Below are positions 20,201 to 56,635 of a DNA stretch of 64,000 nt, in pieces (position 1 is the stretch's first letter; each line of letters starts with the position of its first letter). Source of the DNA: Nereocystis luetkeana (Eukaryota; Sar; Phaeophyceae; Laminariales; Laminariaceae); the NCBI GenBank assembly GCA_031213475.1, contig JARUPZ010000035.1, positions 2,059,699 to 2,123,698 on the forward strand, given 5' to 3'. The position numbers and the translations under genes are program-made. Under the pieces are notes generated by a model, which worked only from the letters and a program-made list of their open reading frames with translations, was not told where the DNA came from and ran no database searches.

Positions 20201-23009
20201 GAGCCGTTGAGATAACGTATGAGGTATATGAGAGAAAAAACTCCAATTTTAGGATCCGTTGAGATGGACGAGATTAAACAGGTTCTTTTTTATCACGATG
20301 AGTTGAGATGAGAATAAGCGGCTTCATTGTGTGTAGCGCTCGTACTAGTGATTTTTCACTCCGACAACGTACCCTTACTTATTTCAGTCCGGTATAAGAT
20401 CCGTATGCAGAGATGAGACAAACAATCAGCACCGTACGCGAAGCAGAGGAGAAAGCGCGGTTCATCATGATTCTCGAAGCTCTAAAAAACACGCCAATCT
20501 TGCCTGCTTCGAAAACAGTTGTCCCACCTGAGCGATGCCCACCACGAACGGCATGCCCGCATTCATGCTGACCAGTTTTTGCTCCAGTGTTCCCCACCGA
20601 TCCGTCTCGCGGATGTCTCGTTCCACCTGCCCCTGGTGTTGGATAACCATACGCCAAGCGTGTAGGGCGTTCGCTGTCTGCAGGACAGGGGTATCCACGG
20701 TCAAGCCTTGCAGCGGCACCTGCTTTACCGTCACAGAGAGGGCTTCCAGCGCGCAGTCTTCGTCCGCGATCGAGCCGGGGTGGACGGAGAGCAGCGCCTC
20801 CGCGGCCTGAAATATGCAGCTCTCTGGCGAAAAAACTTCCTCTCTTGTTGGGCTTTGGGTGGTGTCTCCTCCTCCTCCTGCTCCTCCTCCTCCTCCTCCA
20901 CCTCCTGCGGCTGCTGCTACTGCTGCTTCGTCGGCGTCCTCGCCGAGGTGGTCGACATGATGGCTGTTTGGCGGGCGTTGTTGGGGGTCTCCTTCTTCGA
21001 TACGGGTGACATGGTCGTTGTCTGTCGAGCGTTCGGGATCTCCAACGTCGATATGGGTGACGAGATTGTCTGTCGGCCGCTGGGGGCTGTCTCCCTCTTG
21101 CTCGTCGATGTGGGTGACAGGGTGGTTGACGTTGACGTTGTTGTAGTTGTTGGCGTCGTCGTCGTTGTCGTCGTGAGCGGTGCCGTTGGGCAAGAGGTCC
21201 GCCGTAGTCGCGGGGGCGGTAGTGGTAGCTGTGGCTGTGGTGGCGGCGGTGGTGGCGGCAGCGGCCGCAGCGACGGCGGTGACAGAAGCGGCTGTCTTGC
21301 GCAGACTGATCATGTCGCGGGCGCTCCAGGCCAGCGAGACGGCGGTCAGCACGATGAAAGCCTGGGACCAAAGCATCGATCGCACGTCTCCGTTCCCCGG
21401 ACCGCGATTCATGACGCCGTATATCACGCTGACCACGGGGGACACCAGCAGGCTCACGAATATCGTCACCTGCCGCATTGTACATACATACGTAGGGCCA
21501 TTTTTTATTTTCAGTTTTGCCCTCCGACAATATATCGTACATGTTCCATTCCGGCTTGAATCGGGCATCTTCTAATACCGCAGCAGTATTTTCTCTTTTA
21601 TCACTCTGAACTACAGTAATATGTATCCCCCTTTTTCCCTTCCTGGAGACTCCTACGTGCACCTTCATCCCTTGGCCGACCCTCGTAGACCCTACTCCTC
21701 GTCAACTGTTCGGTGTATGGCCGTGCGATAAGTCGAGCAGTGGCCAGAGCGGCGGTCAGAAAGTTGGTGGTAGGGGTTGTGTGCTGTCCTTGATGCTCGC
21801 TCGCCTTTGGGATCACTCAGGGGGGGAGCCACGTTTCACACGCACGCGCGATCAACCTGTCCCTGATCCGAATGGAGAAGCTGAGTGTCGGGCCAGTTTG
21901 GTAACGTCACAGCTGACTGTGGCGCATGTACGTGCGCTTATCTATTCGAGTGTTGCACCGAGCATAGCGAGTCAACAACCACGCATGACGTTAGGGGCAT
22001 ACGTCATAGCTCCAGGCACTATATACACTCGTAAGGACAACGGTCTGTAGGCATAGTATACGCGTAGGCCTATTTTTACGTGTTTACATAGCCACATCAC
22101 CGTTGCTAATTGTGTGTGTGGGCATCGTGTTGTTCATGCTCAGCCCACGCGAGCGCTGATTACCATTACGACAGCAGACATTACGTGTTCATATATAGTA
22201 GTGTTCATATGTAAGGTACAATAAACATGGTACGCTGTACTCTGCACGGCACCTTCTCACTTGGCCCTACGAGTACATCGATAATACCTACCAGGTACCT
22301 CGTACTTGGTACTTTTTCACGCGTAGACAAACTCAGACCATAAAACCCACTCACGATCAACTACGACGGCACCTCATCACTCCTTGAGCCGACATCGGAT
22401 CCTACGAGAATAGCTACAGCATCACAACGATTACACGCCAGAAAGCCTTTACGTATTCTATGGTGCGACAAATCGTATCATAGAACCCTGTTGTTGTATA
22501 CTGGTAGTTTAAAAGTACGTAGATAATATATAACCACCGGCACTGCTGCTGTACTACGTACGTACCTGTAGGCATACGTACATTACTCACACATATTTTC
22601 CGTCGGGCAGCGTAACCCCAACACACACCTGGCTCAGCGTAAGCGAGAACACAGCCAAAAACACGAACGGCGTGCAGACCAGCAGCATCGACACGGGCCC
22701 GGAGCTCCACTCCGCGGCGAACACAAACACAGCCGGGCCGACCACGGCCAGCGGCCACAGGTTCGTGCAATCCAACCACCTCGACCGCTCGTGGCTCTCG
22801 CTCCACCCTCCCAGGAACTTCTCCGTCTCCTTCACCCTCGACGTAAAGACCATCTGCACGTTGGCCCCCCTGAACCGGTAGCCCGCCGCGGGCTTGGAGA
22901 CGTCCTCCAGGTGCCACCGCATGCGCAGCCTGGCGTCCACGGAGAAGGCCACCGGGATACACGCATAGGGCCATGTGTACAACAGCACCGTCCAGAAGTT
23001 GTCTACCAT
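10004..23009 (-). CDS. Multi-exon membrane protein with ankyrin repeats and a HET/TIR-like domain
   Basis: Six exons joined in frame: 23009-22593, 21469-20528, 20104-18128, 16208-16116, 14027-13786, 11243-10004 (4911 coding bases, 1636 residues). Residues 1-200 contain about five hydrophobic segments, with one more at about 474-502, so the protein is probably membrane-bound. About 534-593 is an ankyrin-repeat region (LTHIAARKGM, VLVQHGANP, GRTPLEIA). About 1086-1190 combines VVVYVSHRW, WIDYACINQ, CDVMVYIEDDEYW and RTEHFLF. This order of strand, helix, strand, and Ser/Asp-strand with a following Glu parallels TIR domains and the CINQ signature of fungal HET domains (family knowledge). The tail from about 1265 is Gly/Glu-rich and low-complexity. 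A possible role in stress or cell-death signalling is inference. The start ATG may not be the first, because the frame stays open upstream. Confidence 0.85.
11727..12060 (+). repeat. Full-length copy of the CATGCATGG interspersed family
   Basis: The family runs from TGTACTCATTATCATGCATGG to CGTCCTTGTGCAC, about 335-350 bp. Recognisable inner blocks are TCGCATCCCTACAAT, GCAGACATTGC, TTCTTGCATATGGATGACAG and TTCCAGAGACAGCA. No inverted termini or coding capacity were seen. The class is unknown; it could be a SINE or an MITE relative. It sits in intron 5 of gene 1. Confidence 0.8.
13310..13811 (-). repeat. Degenerate tandem array built on the exon 5 splice donor
   Basis: Five or six units of about 90-105 bp on the minus strand. 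Each ends with a version of GAGACCCGTGCAAGGT followed by GCATCACACATGGGACAGA-type sequence. Plus-strand positions of the donor-like cores: 13781-13811 (the exon 5 end), 13691-13728, 13601-13640, 13497-13540, 13401-13440 and a fragment at 13315-13334. All but the first lie in intron 5. Confidence 0.8.
13786..14027 (-). CDS. Gene 1, exon 5
   Basis: The acceptor TTTGCATAG precedes GACCCA, and the donor is AAG|GTATGC (exon length 242, ends phase 2). It encodes the third part of the HET/TIR-like domain: CDVMVYIEDDEYW (residues 1159-1171) and the RTEHFLF helix with E1179. By position E1179 matches the catalytic Glu of TIR NADases; this is an inference from pattern only. The last 11 codons belong to the first unit of the tandem array. 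Confidence 0.85.
14088..14190 (+). repeat. Fragment of the CATGCATGG interspersed family
   Basis: Matches the first 100 bp of the family (TCATGCATGGCCGTAGTC, then TCGCATCCCTACAAT) and stops after CCAGACAT. It lies in intron 4 of gene 1. Confidence 0.8.
14276..14500. repeat. GGAGATCTGAAACC minisatellite, block 1
   Basis: About 15 units of 14-15 bp built on GGAGATCTGAAACC, each unit with a BglII-type AGATCT core. It reads as repeated Ser-Asp-Leu-Arg-Phe-Gln-type peptides on the minus strand, which are artefacts. Located in intron 4 of gene 1. Confidence 0.9.
14757..14915. repeat. GGAGATCTGAAACC minisatellite, block 2
   Basis: A second, more diverged block of the same unit, 255 bp from block 1. 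The separating sequence is unique, suggesting expansion followed by insertion or decay. Confidence 0.8.
15081..15397 (+). repeat. CATGCATGG-family copy
   Basis: Nearly full-length, with GTGTACTCAG at the left and CACTACGTGATGCGAG at the right. It lies in intron 4 of gene 1, 130 bp from another copy in the same orientation. Confidence 0.85.
15523..15835 (+). repeat. CATGCATGG-family copy
   Basis: Nearly full-length, same orientation as the copy at 15081. Between them lie G-runs and a fragment (15438-15500) of the separate CATTTGTTGCTTGCC family also found at 40853 and 50692. Confidence 0.85.
16116..16208 (-). CDS. Gene 1, exon 4 (93-bp small exon)
   Basis: The acceptor GTGTTAG precedes 16208 and the donor is CAG|GTAACA. 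It is exactly 31 codons, phase 0 at both ends. It encodes the helix after SHRW and the strand FYVWIDYACINQ (residues 1131-1142), the signature that most resembles HET domains. It has no start or stop codon of its own. It joins exon 3 (FYQ) and exon 5 (DPTED) in frame, which strongly supports it. Confidence 0.88.
16634..16875 (+). repeat. CATGCATGG-family copy, right part truncated
   Basis: Left 180 bp are well preserved (TCATGCATGGCCGTGGTC, CCCTCGCATCCCTACAATGC). Later blocks are diverged, ending near TTCTTGCATATGGAG. Located in intron 3 of gene 1. Confidence 0.75.
17940..18127. repeat. CCACC-rich tandem repeat next to the exon 3 donor
   Basis: CCCCACC and CACACCACC units, including two copies of a roughly 53-bp subunit with CCAATACCACACTGTACC. 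The array abuts the exon 3 donor of gene 1 on the intron side and keeps the exon frame open for 59 more codons, which are not coding. Confidence 0.85.
18128..20104 (-). CDS. Gene 1, exon 3
   Basis: The acceptor AAAACACAG precedes 20104 and the donor is CAG|GTGTGG (659 codons, phase 0). It encodes a hydrophobic segment (GAIFYFSLVAFASSVVAS and on, about 474-502), the ankyrin region (about 534-593), a long Ser/Gly/Arg-rich linker (about 600-960), then a conserved-looking stretch with PFHIPPMYLLSFVDM. It ends with VVVYVSHRWLEPDFKNPDD, the start of the HET/TIR-like domain. Confidence 0.88.
20528..21469 (-). CDS. Gene 1, exon 2
   Basis: The acceptor TGCGGCAG precedes 21469 and the donor is CAG|GTGGGA (314 codons, phase 0). 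It opens with two hydrophobic segments (VTIFVSLLVSPVVSVIYGVM and QAFIVLTAVSLAW). An Ala/Thr-rich and Asp/Asn/His-rich variable region with HVTRIEEGD-type repeats follows, then a helical part (VLQTANALHAWRMVIQHQGQ) before exon 3. Confidence 0.85.
22593..23009 (-). CDS. Gene 1, exon 1 (first recognised)
   Basis: 139 codons from ATG at 23009 to the donor TAT|GTGTGAGT. Three hydrophobic stretches (TVLLYTWPYACIPVAFSV, LWPLAVVGPAVFVFAAEW, LLVCTPFVFLAVFSL) suggest membrane helices. The frame remains open upstream of the ATG, and a very short out-of-frame ATG precedes it. An earlier exon or start is therefore possible. Confidence 0.7.
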
Positions 23010-23088
23010 GGCCCCATCGCCCCCTGTTCCTCTACAGAGGGTCGGTCAGCCGTCTCAGGCCAGCCAGTCAGTCACCGCCGCCGCTACT

Positions 23089-23133
<45 letters not shown>

Positions 23134-23581
23134 AAGTTCGCTCTGTTCTACTACTACTGCTTCTTCATCAACAACACAACGAACGGTTTTAGCTTTGGCA
23201 TTGGCTCGGCTGTGCTCGATGCTGTTGCCTCACGCACATCATGGCCTGCAAGACGACGGCGACGGTGGGGGGCGTCGGCCGCGAGCAATTGACGAGAGAG
23301 ACAGATTCCCCTAGCAGCTTTGGACCCAAAAACGAAAGGGGGGCCTTGGGTGGGCGGAGCGATAGAACGGCCATGCAAGGCGCCCCGCGACTATTAATAG
23401 AGAGATTGTTGGGAATGTAACTGCCATTTTTTGGGACGAATGTAACCGCCATTTCCATGCTGCATGTAGATTTCATCTAGCGCTAGATTTAGACATGTGA
23501 TATAATAGTAGTGATGATTGCGCCGCGTTTTGTCTTTTGACACGACAACGCCGACTACGCGACAATAATACTCGTACGTAC

Positions 23582-23703
23582 TATTACGGGGGACCATAGT
23601 TAATAGGGCCTATGGTATCCATAAAAACCTACCAGGGTACCTGGTAGGTTTAACGATTTTTACTAACAATATTTGATCCTATTAACTATGGTCCCCCGTA
23701 ATA
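23582..23703 (-). mobile_element. TA-MITE copy
   Basis: 122 bp with TA flanks and intact termini. The inner part carries a short extra ACCAGGGTACCTGGT palindrome not present in most copies. Confidence 0.9.
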
Positions 23704-24396
23704 CTTGACGACGAGAAGAGGATACGACAGTACGTCCTTTCTCTTTTTGCTGTTGACAGTCCTGACAGTTCATTCCTGTCCGAGCGCGCCAACTATTAAT
23801 AATAAACTAACAGAGGAGGCGGAGGGGGTGGCTTATTTTGGGCATCCATTTGGTCGGACTGATCGCTCACAAAGATCAACGATCTTTCGCGTGCTGCTGT
23901 ATCTAATCTGTGCCCGAAAGATCGTTGAACAGCTATATATATACTACCGTATGATATTAATAGTAATAATATAGTAGATCTGTGTGCCTCTGGTTGGTGT
24001 ATAATCAATCAAGCTGTGCTCATCATGTATGTAGTCGGGTGGAAGGTGGAAGCTGTACAATCTGCATGAATGACATGATGACATGCCATATGATCTCCTT
24101 TTAGCACTATACTGCTGTGTTCATCGATAATGCTGCTCGCCGGTACTATTACCTGGTACGTACCGGTATGTAATACTACTATTAATATTAATAATACAAT
24201 AGGATGGGCAGAGAAAAGGAGGGCGAATAAAGTAGATGAGACGAAAAAAATAAAAGTAAAATACGTACCTGGTACGTACGTACCAGGTTCGTATCCTCAA
24301 CGAGAAATAAATGTAGGGCATGCGCGAACGACTTATCATACCAGGTACATAGTAAGAAGCACAACTTGCGAAACTGAGTATCCAGTACCAGGTACG

Positions 24397-24486
24397 TATT
24401 ACGGGGGACTATAGTAAATAGGACTAACTATTGTTAGTAAAAATAGAAATATATAGGTTTTTGTGTGTACCATAGGTCCTATTTTG
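24397..24486 (+). mobile_element. TA-MITE copy, right end lost
   Basis: The left terminus TATTACGGGGGACT and the core are present. Similarity stops after GGTCCTATTTTGTA, so the right TIR is missing. Confidence 0.75.
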
Positions 24487-26739
24487 TACATCGTATGTAT
24501 ACTGACAGGTGTAAGTCGAATGCACTACGTCTTAATAACGCGTTCGTACGATAAATTGTAAGTGTATACAGAACGGTCGCCTTACGCAGCGTTCAAAGTT
24601 GACTACGTACTATTTATACCTATTCAATTATTATTATTCCTCTTGCCATCTGACAATGTGCAGCATGATCTTCAACATGGATCACTCATAACTACCTATT
24701 CAATCGATCGAACTCACAGCTGACGTATATTTGCAATTCGTAGGAATATGTTTTTAATAAAAAACGAAAAGAGTACGTCAGCTGTGAGTTCAACCAATCG
24801 GCAGATCGATCGAAAATCAACTTTGCAAGCTGCGTGAACTGTTCGCGCGTTTTCCATTATTTCCCTACTGTAGCGATTGACTACTCACTGGCCGGTGACT
24901 CCCCTGGATGCTACCAGCTACCAGGGTCGACGAGACGATAGTACCTGTACCATTTCGTACACTGATACAACAGCAGATCGACACGCGAAGGTCGGGGTAC
25001 ACAAGACAATCGAAAGTTGGTTTACAACACAGTTTGAACGTGACGCCATGAAAATTGTTTAATATACTCCCTGTCAACTAATAATGTTGCAGCAGATCTT
25101 GACGTACCAGTGCATGAGTACCAGGTACCTGGTACGTATCATACGTGTTTGTTAGTGAGTCTTTGTAAAAAGCAAAAGGGCATTTTCGAGCCGCACGTAG
25201 TGGAGTAGAATACCCGGTAGAATATACCCAATGCAGTCGTACCGCTGCGCGCTCCCACTATTAATAGTATCGACGGATGGTGGATAATATGAACATATAA
25301 AACATAACACCGCACCCGGCACAGCCAGTTTCGGTAGCTATCTACCTACGCCTCTGTCCCAAAACGTGTTTTTTTCGGGTTGTTTTTACGAAAATGCCGC
25401 TGCGCCTGTTTTTTAGTGAGTTTTTTCGTTTGCCGTTGTTTTTTTTGTACCAGGCTGGGACAACTGGAACGTCAAAGAGCACAACTATTTTCGTACGAAT
25501 ACCGGCATACCAGGTACCGGTATTATTCAATAAGCGGCATCATTATTATTTAGTCCGTTCTTTTGCCGAGGTCACCGAGGGGGGTGACGATGCGTGGGGC
25601 GGGCGTGGCCCGGAAGTAGAGGTGGTGTGGACGCAGGGGGTTGGGTAGCGGCCGGGAGAAGAGTGGCTTCTCTGCGGAGAGCATACTAAAACCGCGGCAC
25701 AATATTCTTAAAGATCCAACTCACTATCATCCCCATCATCGCTACTCTGTATTAATAGTAGTAGTGGCTCAGATCCTACTGTTGTTGTAGTTCAGTGACT
25801 CCTGGATGCCTCCAAGGTCAACAGGACAGCTCGGGGCTCGGCAACGCCTTATCTGTAGTACCTTCGCACCCCAGGCTGTTTGTTGGTGTGACCGATGCTT
25901 GACGCAAGCCCTATGTATAGCCGTCACTTTGGTTCGGACATTCTTCTCCTCAAGGGCTCCCAAAATAAATTAGCCAGATTTTACGGAACAGGGCAATCAA
26001 TGGCTCTTGCTTTTACTCGTGATTTATTTCCCGGGAGGAACACCCATCATTACTGCTGTGCTACAGTATAATAAGGCTTTTCCCTATAATTCATATTCAA
26101 TCATTGGTCAGCCAACCCTGACATACACGAGTACGTACCCATACCCTAAAATCGCAGGAGTGCACCGTCAGAAACAAAAACGAATTTATATTTCAATTAA
26201 TCGTGAACACCAAAAAACACACACACAAAAATAATCAGAAAAAGGACTCGATACTTGTGCCTCCAATTGCCACGTCATCAGCCAATCAAAACAGGACAGT
26301 AACACCGCCAGCCGCCAGCCACGCACCAGCACACACACCGTTTGCCCGACAAACCGAAAAAACAAAAAAAACACTCTCCTCTCTCTCCCAACAAACACAC
26401 CACAGCCTCCGACTAAAACGGGCGTATGGGACCGGGCGCACGGCGCACAGCTCGCAGCCACCCCATGGCCACCGCGGAGCCACCCCCCCCTCCCCCCTCC
26501 CTACCCTACCCTGCCCTCCGCGTGCACGATCGGCCGACCTGGTTTAAGCTTCATCGGACCCAACCCACGCCCCCCACCCGCCCTCCCCTCCCCAACTCAC
26601 ATCAATGCCCCCCCATACCCTCCCCCCAAAATGTTCTAAGAAATCCTTTATTTTGATGTGCCCAACGAAGCCCCCCGAGAAAAATCAACCCTTCCATCTC
26701 ACGTCGTTCAGAAACAGGGCGTACTCATGAACCACCGTA

Positions 26740-27190
26740 GATGGGCAGACGGATCCTAAAATTCTCAAGCCCTTCAGAATAGGAGACCCGACTTACATCT
26801 CAACGGACAATAGATCCGATCGCACGTCGTTCAGAATGTGGAGCGGACCGGACGCCTCGATGAAACACAGAGGGAAACCGGACTATTACTAGGCGAGCGA
26901 CTGACTAGAACCTTCCAAGGCTCGGACAGATAGATAGATCATATCTATCTGTAGATGATCTAGTTCCTCGCCTTCCGTTGTGAGAGATTGTGCAGGATCT
27001 GTGCGTAGTACAGATCCAACCCAGGAAAAATGGGCTAGATCATGCAGATAATACGACTCTCACCCTACAACATGAGCTAGACCACACACATCATACAGAT
27101 CATACAGATCATGTACAGTATGTATATATCTGCCCTGAAGGATCTAGATCAAGAGATGTGGGGGTCGATGATCTGTCAAAGGCGCGGAAC
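26740..27190 (+). repeat. GATCTAG-family interspersed repeat
   Basis: Shares blocks with 41795-42350, 48340-48840 and 61495-61745: CGGACAGATAGATAG, ATCTGTAGATGATCTAG, GTTGTGAGAG.TTGTGCAGG, ATCATGCAGAT and CCCTGAAGGATCTAGATC. About 400-450 bp, no coding capacity seen. Its class is not recognised. Confidence 0.7.
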
Positions 27191-28282
27191 CTTTTCACAA
27201 TCAACATTGCGAGAGCTACTACTGCTCTAAGCAACAGTCGACCCTATGTCAACGGCTGCCCGATGTGATGTTTCCTGGAAAACAAAAGTTCAGAACTTCG
27301 GTGGGCAAGCAATCAAATCAACGTCTTTCAGAACGGGACGAACTTGTATAACCTCGCTCGACAAGCAACGGATCCCATCGCAGCAAGCCGTCAACAACGG
27401 GGCTGACTATGCACCTCAACAGATCAAACAGTTACGCACACTAAGGTGGGTGGGTGGATGGGTGGGCGGATAAAAGTCCCGTGACGACACAGCAACACCT
27501 ACCTCACATCTACGAACATCAGCGAAGACATCGCAGCTACCACCAAAAAACTGCCGCAGGAAGAACGTCGTGTTGTAGTCGCCCACAGACCATAAGTAAA
27601 CATCTTACCGTCGCCGACTAAATAAGAACATCTCATAGTCGCCGACAAACTAAGGACATAATTATAGTCGCCTACAGACGAAGAACGTCTTACGCACGAG
27701 TACGTACATACACATACTTCCGGAAAATAAACGTCCCGAGTCATCCCTTTCAATGGTTAACCCTAACGATACTTTACAGATTCGTTCCGGCTACTCATCT
27801 ACCCACCTACCTACCCTATCCCCCATCCCCCCGTCAAAACCACCGCCTTCCGCTCATTTCAACGGCTCTCTTCACGCACTATTCTTAACGCTCACAGCAC
27901 CACTTGTATGAACCTCTCCACATCTGCGCCCAATACTTATTTTAAGACGAAGTACATGGAATTAGTGTCGGAAAAAAAAAATGCCGTGCGTACGTAGGAA
28001 TAAAAGGAATCACTACGTAACCCTCTCCACGTTTTCGATGACAAACTACTTGAAATTAGTGTGGGGAAGCTGCGTTTGGAGGGGGTGTAACCCCCCCCCC
28101 CCCCCCCCCTCTCCCCCTCCTGCCCCCACCCCCCCCTATCCACCCACCGCCTCCGCCTTCCCCCCCTCCCCGCCTATTTTCTGTGCCGAGAAAAAAAAGC
28201 AACAAGATATTGTGACGAAACAAATCGCCACCTGCAGTGTATGCTCACAATAGCGCGAGCACAAGGAAAACATGCCATCTTT

Positions 28283-28370
28283 CATACCAGGTAGCAACAC
28301 ACAGCATACCAGGTAGCAACACACAGCATACCAGGTAGCAACACACAGCATACCAGGTAGCAACACACAG
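28283..28370 (+). repeat. 22-bp tandem repeat, four copies
   Basis: Four identical units starting CATACCAGGTAGCAACACAC. Identity between units points to a recent expansion. Confidence 0.95.
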
Positions 28371-28877
28371 CAGCGACGTCGAGATAGCCCCATAGCGCGC
28401 CCCACCCACCCCTTCACACCCCGCCCCTCCCACCCCCCCATCCTCTGGCGCCTCTTATGTCACCACCAAGAGCTAGCTGGCTGTTGAGACGAGCTGCGCA
28501 AAACAAGAATCTGCCCATGCCCCTGTCCACGCATGAAAGGTGAGGCTGACACATACCACAAACCACTAACTCTGGCCGGAAACACAAGCCACTTGTTAAC
28601 TTCATCTCAGACCTCAAAGGTAGCTCACATTTTCGGCCAGAGCGGCTAGGGGGGTCTTTTTTACGACCCATTTTGGTGGCTCGATCAACTTGATTATAGT
28701 ATAGAGGGGAAAAACGTCCAAACCGAAAACGACGGCTGCGGCATCCGCCACCCACACAAAGCAATCAACCCGGGCTCATTGGGAGGGGTGGTAGCAGGGG
28801 GTGTGTTCGAACAGCAACAAACCGTATCACACGTTTGATAAGATATCACCCCCCCCTACACTAAAGCTAGTACCGTA

Positions 28878-29129
28878 TATCACACGGGTGATACGATAAC
28901 ACACCCCCTCCATAATTTTCTCAACAACAGGGAGAGTGCAAACAAACGCCGAGCGAAGCATGCATGCGCCTACTATACGCAAAGCTCTCGACCAGTTTTT
29001 TTTCAAAGCCACCATTTTTTCGTCGTGTGTGCCCCCCCTTAAGACATGCTTTGGAGGAAATCGGCTCCGAAACTCGTCCCATGAGGAGGGGGGGGGGGGG
29101 GCGTGTTATTTTATCACCCCCCTGTGATA
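28878..29129. mobile_element. TIR element with TATCACACGGGTGATA ends
   Basis: 252 bp with inverted ends of about 35 bp (TATCACACGGGTGAT then ACACACCCCC; mirrored at the right as CACCCCCCTGTGATA). The inner landmark AAACGCCGAGCGAAGCAT recurs in the copies at 31261, 44061 and 49685. No coding capacity, so a MITE-like non-autonomous element. Confidence 0.75.
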
Positions 29130-29854
29130 CGGGCAAGGATCTGCAAGACACACACGCGCACGGCATGGCGAACTGATTACCGTAGTGCTGTGCGCTAACA
29201 TTGCACCATGAAGCCCTCTGGGACTACCCACCCACGTATCGCGACAGAACCCCCCCCCCCCCGATTCTGATCATACCACCAGGCAGGGAATGGTGTGGTG
29301 TGCATGCAGTATGCGATGGTTCATGCTGCACATACATACATACCTAAGCGGGTGTCCGTACCGCTCCTTTGTACCGGAGTTCTACACGCTGAAGGCATCA
29401 CCCCCCAAAACCCTCGTGCACGCTCCTCCCATGGGAGTTCCACACATCGTAGGCACCATCCTCCAACCTAGGTGCAAACTCTTCGCATTGGAGTCCCGCG
29501 CACTATGGCCATCACCCCTCGACCAAACAGTCCGCGTTGGTCGACCCGCGCGGCTGATGCTGTGAGCGTCGTTTCTACAGGACAGTTTTCCCCTAGTACT
29601 GTAATCAAGTCCGACAGGGGGCTAATAGTAGACGCCTGGATACACCGCGCTCGTCTTTTTTTTTGTTATTTTTACAGGGGTCTCGAAGCGGTTACACGGG
29701 CTGTTGGACGATCTGGAAAAAATGTCCCCTCGCTCCGCGCCCAACTCCCTTCGCGGGACGAAGAAAATGCAAGGCTGGTGTTTTTTGTTGCCTCGTGTCC
29801 TGTCTTGTCCTGTCCCGTTATGTCCTAGCTTGTCGTCTGGATGAGCGCCGATCA

Positions 29855-55308
<25,454 letters not shown>

Positions 55309-56302
55309 CCTGGACCACTCTCCACGACACCACGCGTCTCCACGTTTTACTCCAGGGAAAAAAGAGGTCACCGAGTGCTGCCTAGTCAATGTCCAGGTGC
55401 CAGTGAGGTCAGGGTGCTGATCTCTGCTCCTCTTGGTCTCGCTGATGCTGTGATACTGATGAGGTCAGCCGAGACCCGAACGCACCAAAAAAAATACAGC
55501 AACGGGATAAACTTGGGGAGGTATGGTTCGGAACTCCTGCACTAAAGACACAGCTGGGTTGATGGGCGCACAACAAGTCAAGCACAGGAGTACGGTCGAC
55601 ACCGTCGGCAGTCTAGTACCGAGCCTGGCCACGCTAGAGCACTGTATCTCTCGCACACAGCCGACTGTCTTGAGGTGTCCGTTAGCGGAATATCGATAAG
55701 GTTTCACCGCGATTGCATGTCTGTGTTGCGAAAAACGTCCCCGGGGGGGGGCAGGTGATCGAGTTGTTCTGATAATATTTGAACCTGATAATCCCATCCA
55801 TCCCTGGCACGCATGTAGGCATGCAAGCATGTATCATGTACCCATGATGTAACACTATACATCGCAAATCACAAGCAACCTGTACTGGTACCTGGTACCT
55901 GATATCCAGAAGGTGGATTAAACTTGATGATCGACACACAGGTGCATCGTTGCCACGACGGCGCCATGCCCGAGACAAACGGCAAGGCATGCCAGGTACA
56001 TCCTACAGTATCTCTATTATCTCTGTGTACGAGCGTCGCAGTACAGTAGGATTTTCACAGAAGAACCTGTTTTTATCGCGTACCTGGTATAATTATAGGT
56101 ACGTTTCGCAGAAGAACCTGGTACGAGTGTGTGTGCGTTCCGCGTTCCGCGTTCCACACCACTAAAACGCTTAATATTGCAGAGAAGGGGCAGATTTTCA
56201 ACGGCGACTATCATGAGCTCATCGAATTGCTATATATACCTGGTATCTTAGAAAAAAATCAGAAACCCCCGGTCCGATAGATCGTACCTGGTATTCCCTT
56301 GC

Positions 56303-56451
56303 TATTACGGGCGACCGAATAGGGCCAAATATATTGTTAAAATATATTGTTATTAATAGTAAAAAATTTAAATGGTAAAATATAGGTACCTGGTATAGGT
56401 TTTTATGTATACGTACCATAGGTCCCCTATTGACTATGGTCCCCCGTAATG
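56303..56451 (+). mobile_element. TA-MITE copy with internal expansion
   Basis: 149 bp, about 40 longer than typical. The middle contains a duplicated ATATTGTTA and TATTAATAGT plus ACCTGGTA words. Left TIR TTACGGGCGACC, right TIR GGTCCCCCGTAA. Confidence 0.85.
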
Positions 56452-56635
56452 AGTACCTGGTATCGTATTACTAAAATAATAGTACTCGCCAGGTACGTCG
56501 TACGCTGATTGATGCTGCCGGCCGTGTGGTCCCAGCTGCAAGCAGACAGCTGAAAAAGCTGCTTGCTGCTCCTTGCACCATGAGTTTCGCAGACAACAAA
56601 TAAATGGTCGCGCTTGGGTGTCAGTATACTACTGT

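Larger units (their letters stand above)
23010..29854. other. Intergenic region between genes 1 and 2; repeats only
   Basis: Contains a CCG repeat (23084-23130, just upstream of gene 1), MITE copies at 23582 and 24397, many ACCAGGTACCTGGT-type palindromes (for example 25119-25134), GATCTAG-family sequence (26740-27190), a 22-bp tandem (28283-28370) and a TATCACACGGGTGATA element (28878-29129). I see no convincing exon. It should hold the gene 1 promoter and the gene 2 3' end. Confidence 0.65.

Noticed and set aside
26203..26547. 114-codon Thr/Pro-rich plus frame and its antisense
   Set aside because: Low complexity, no splice or domain support, overlapping open frames on both strands.
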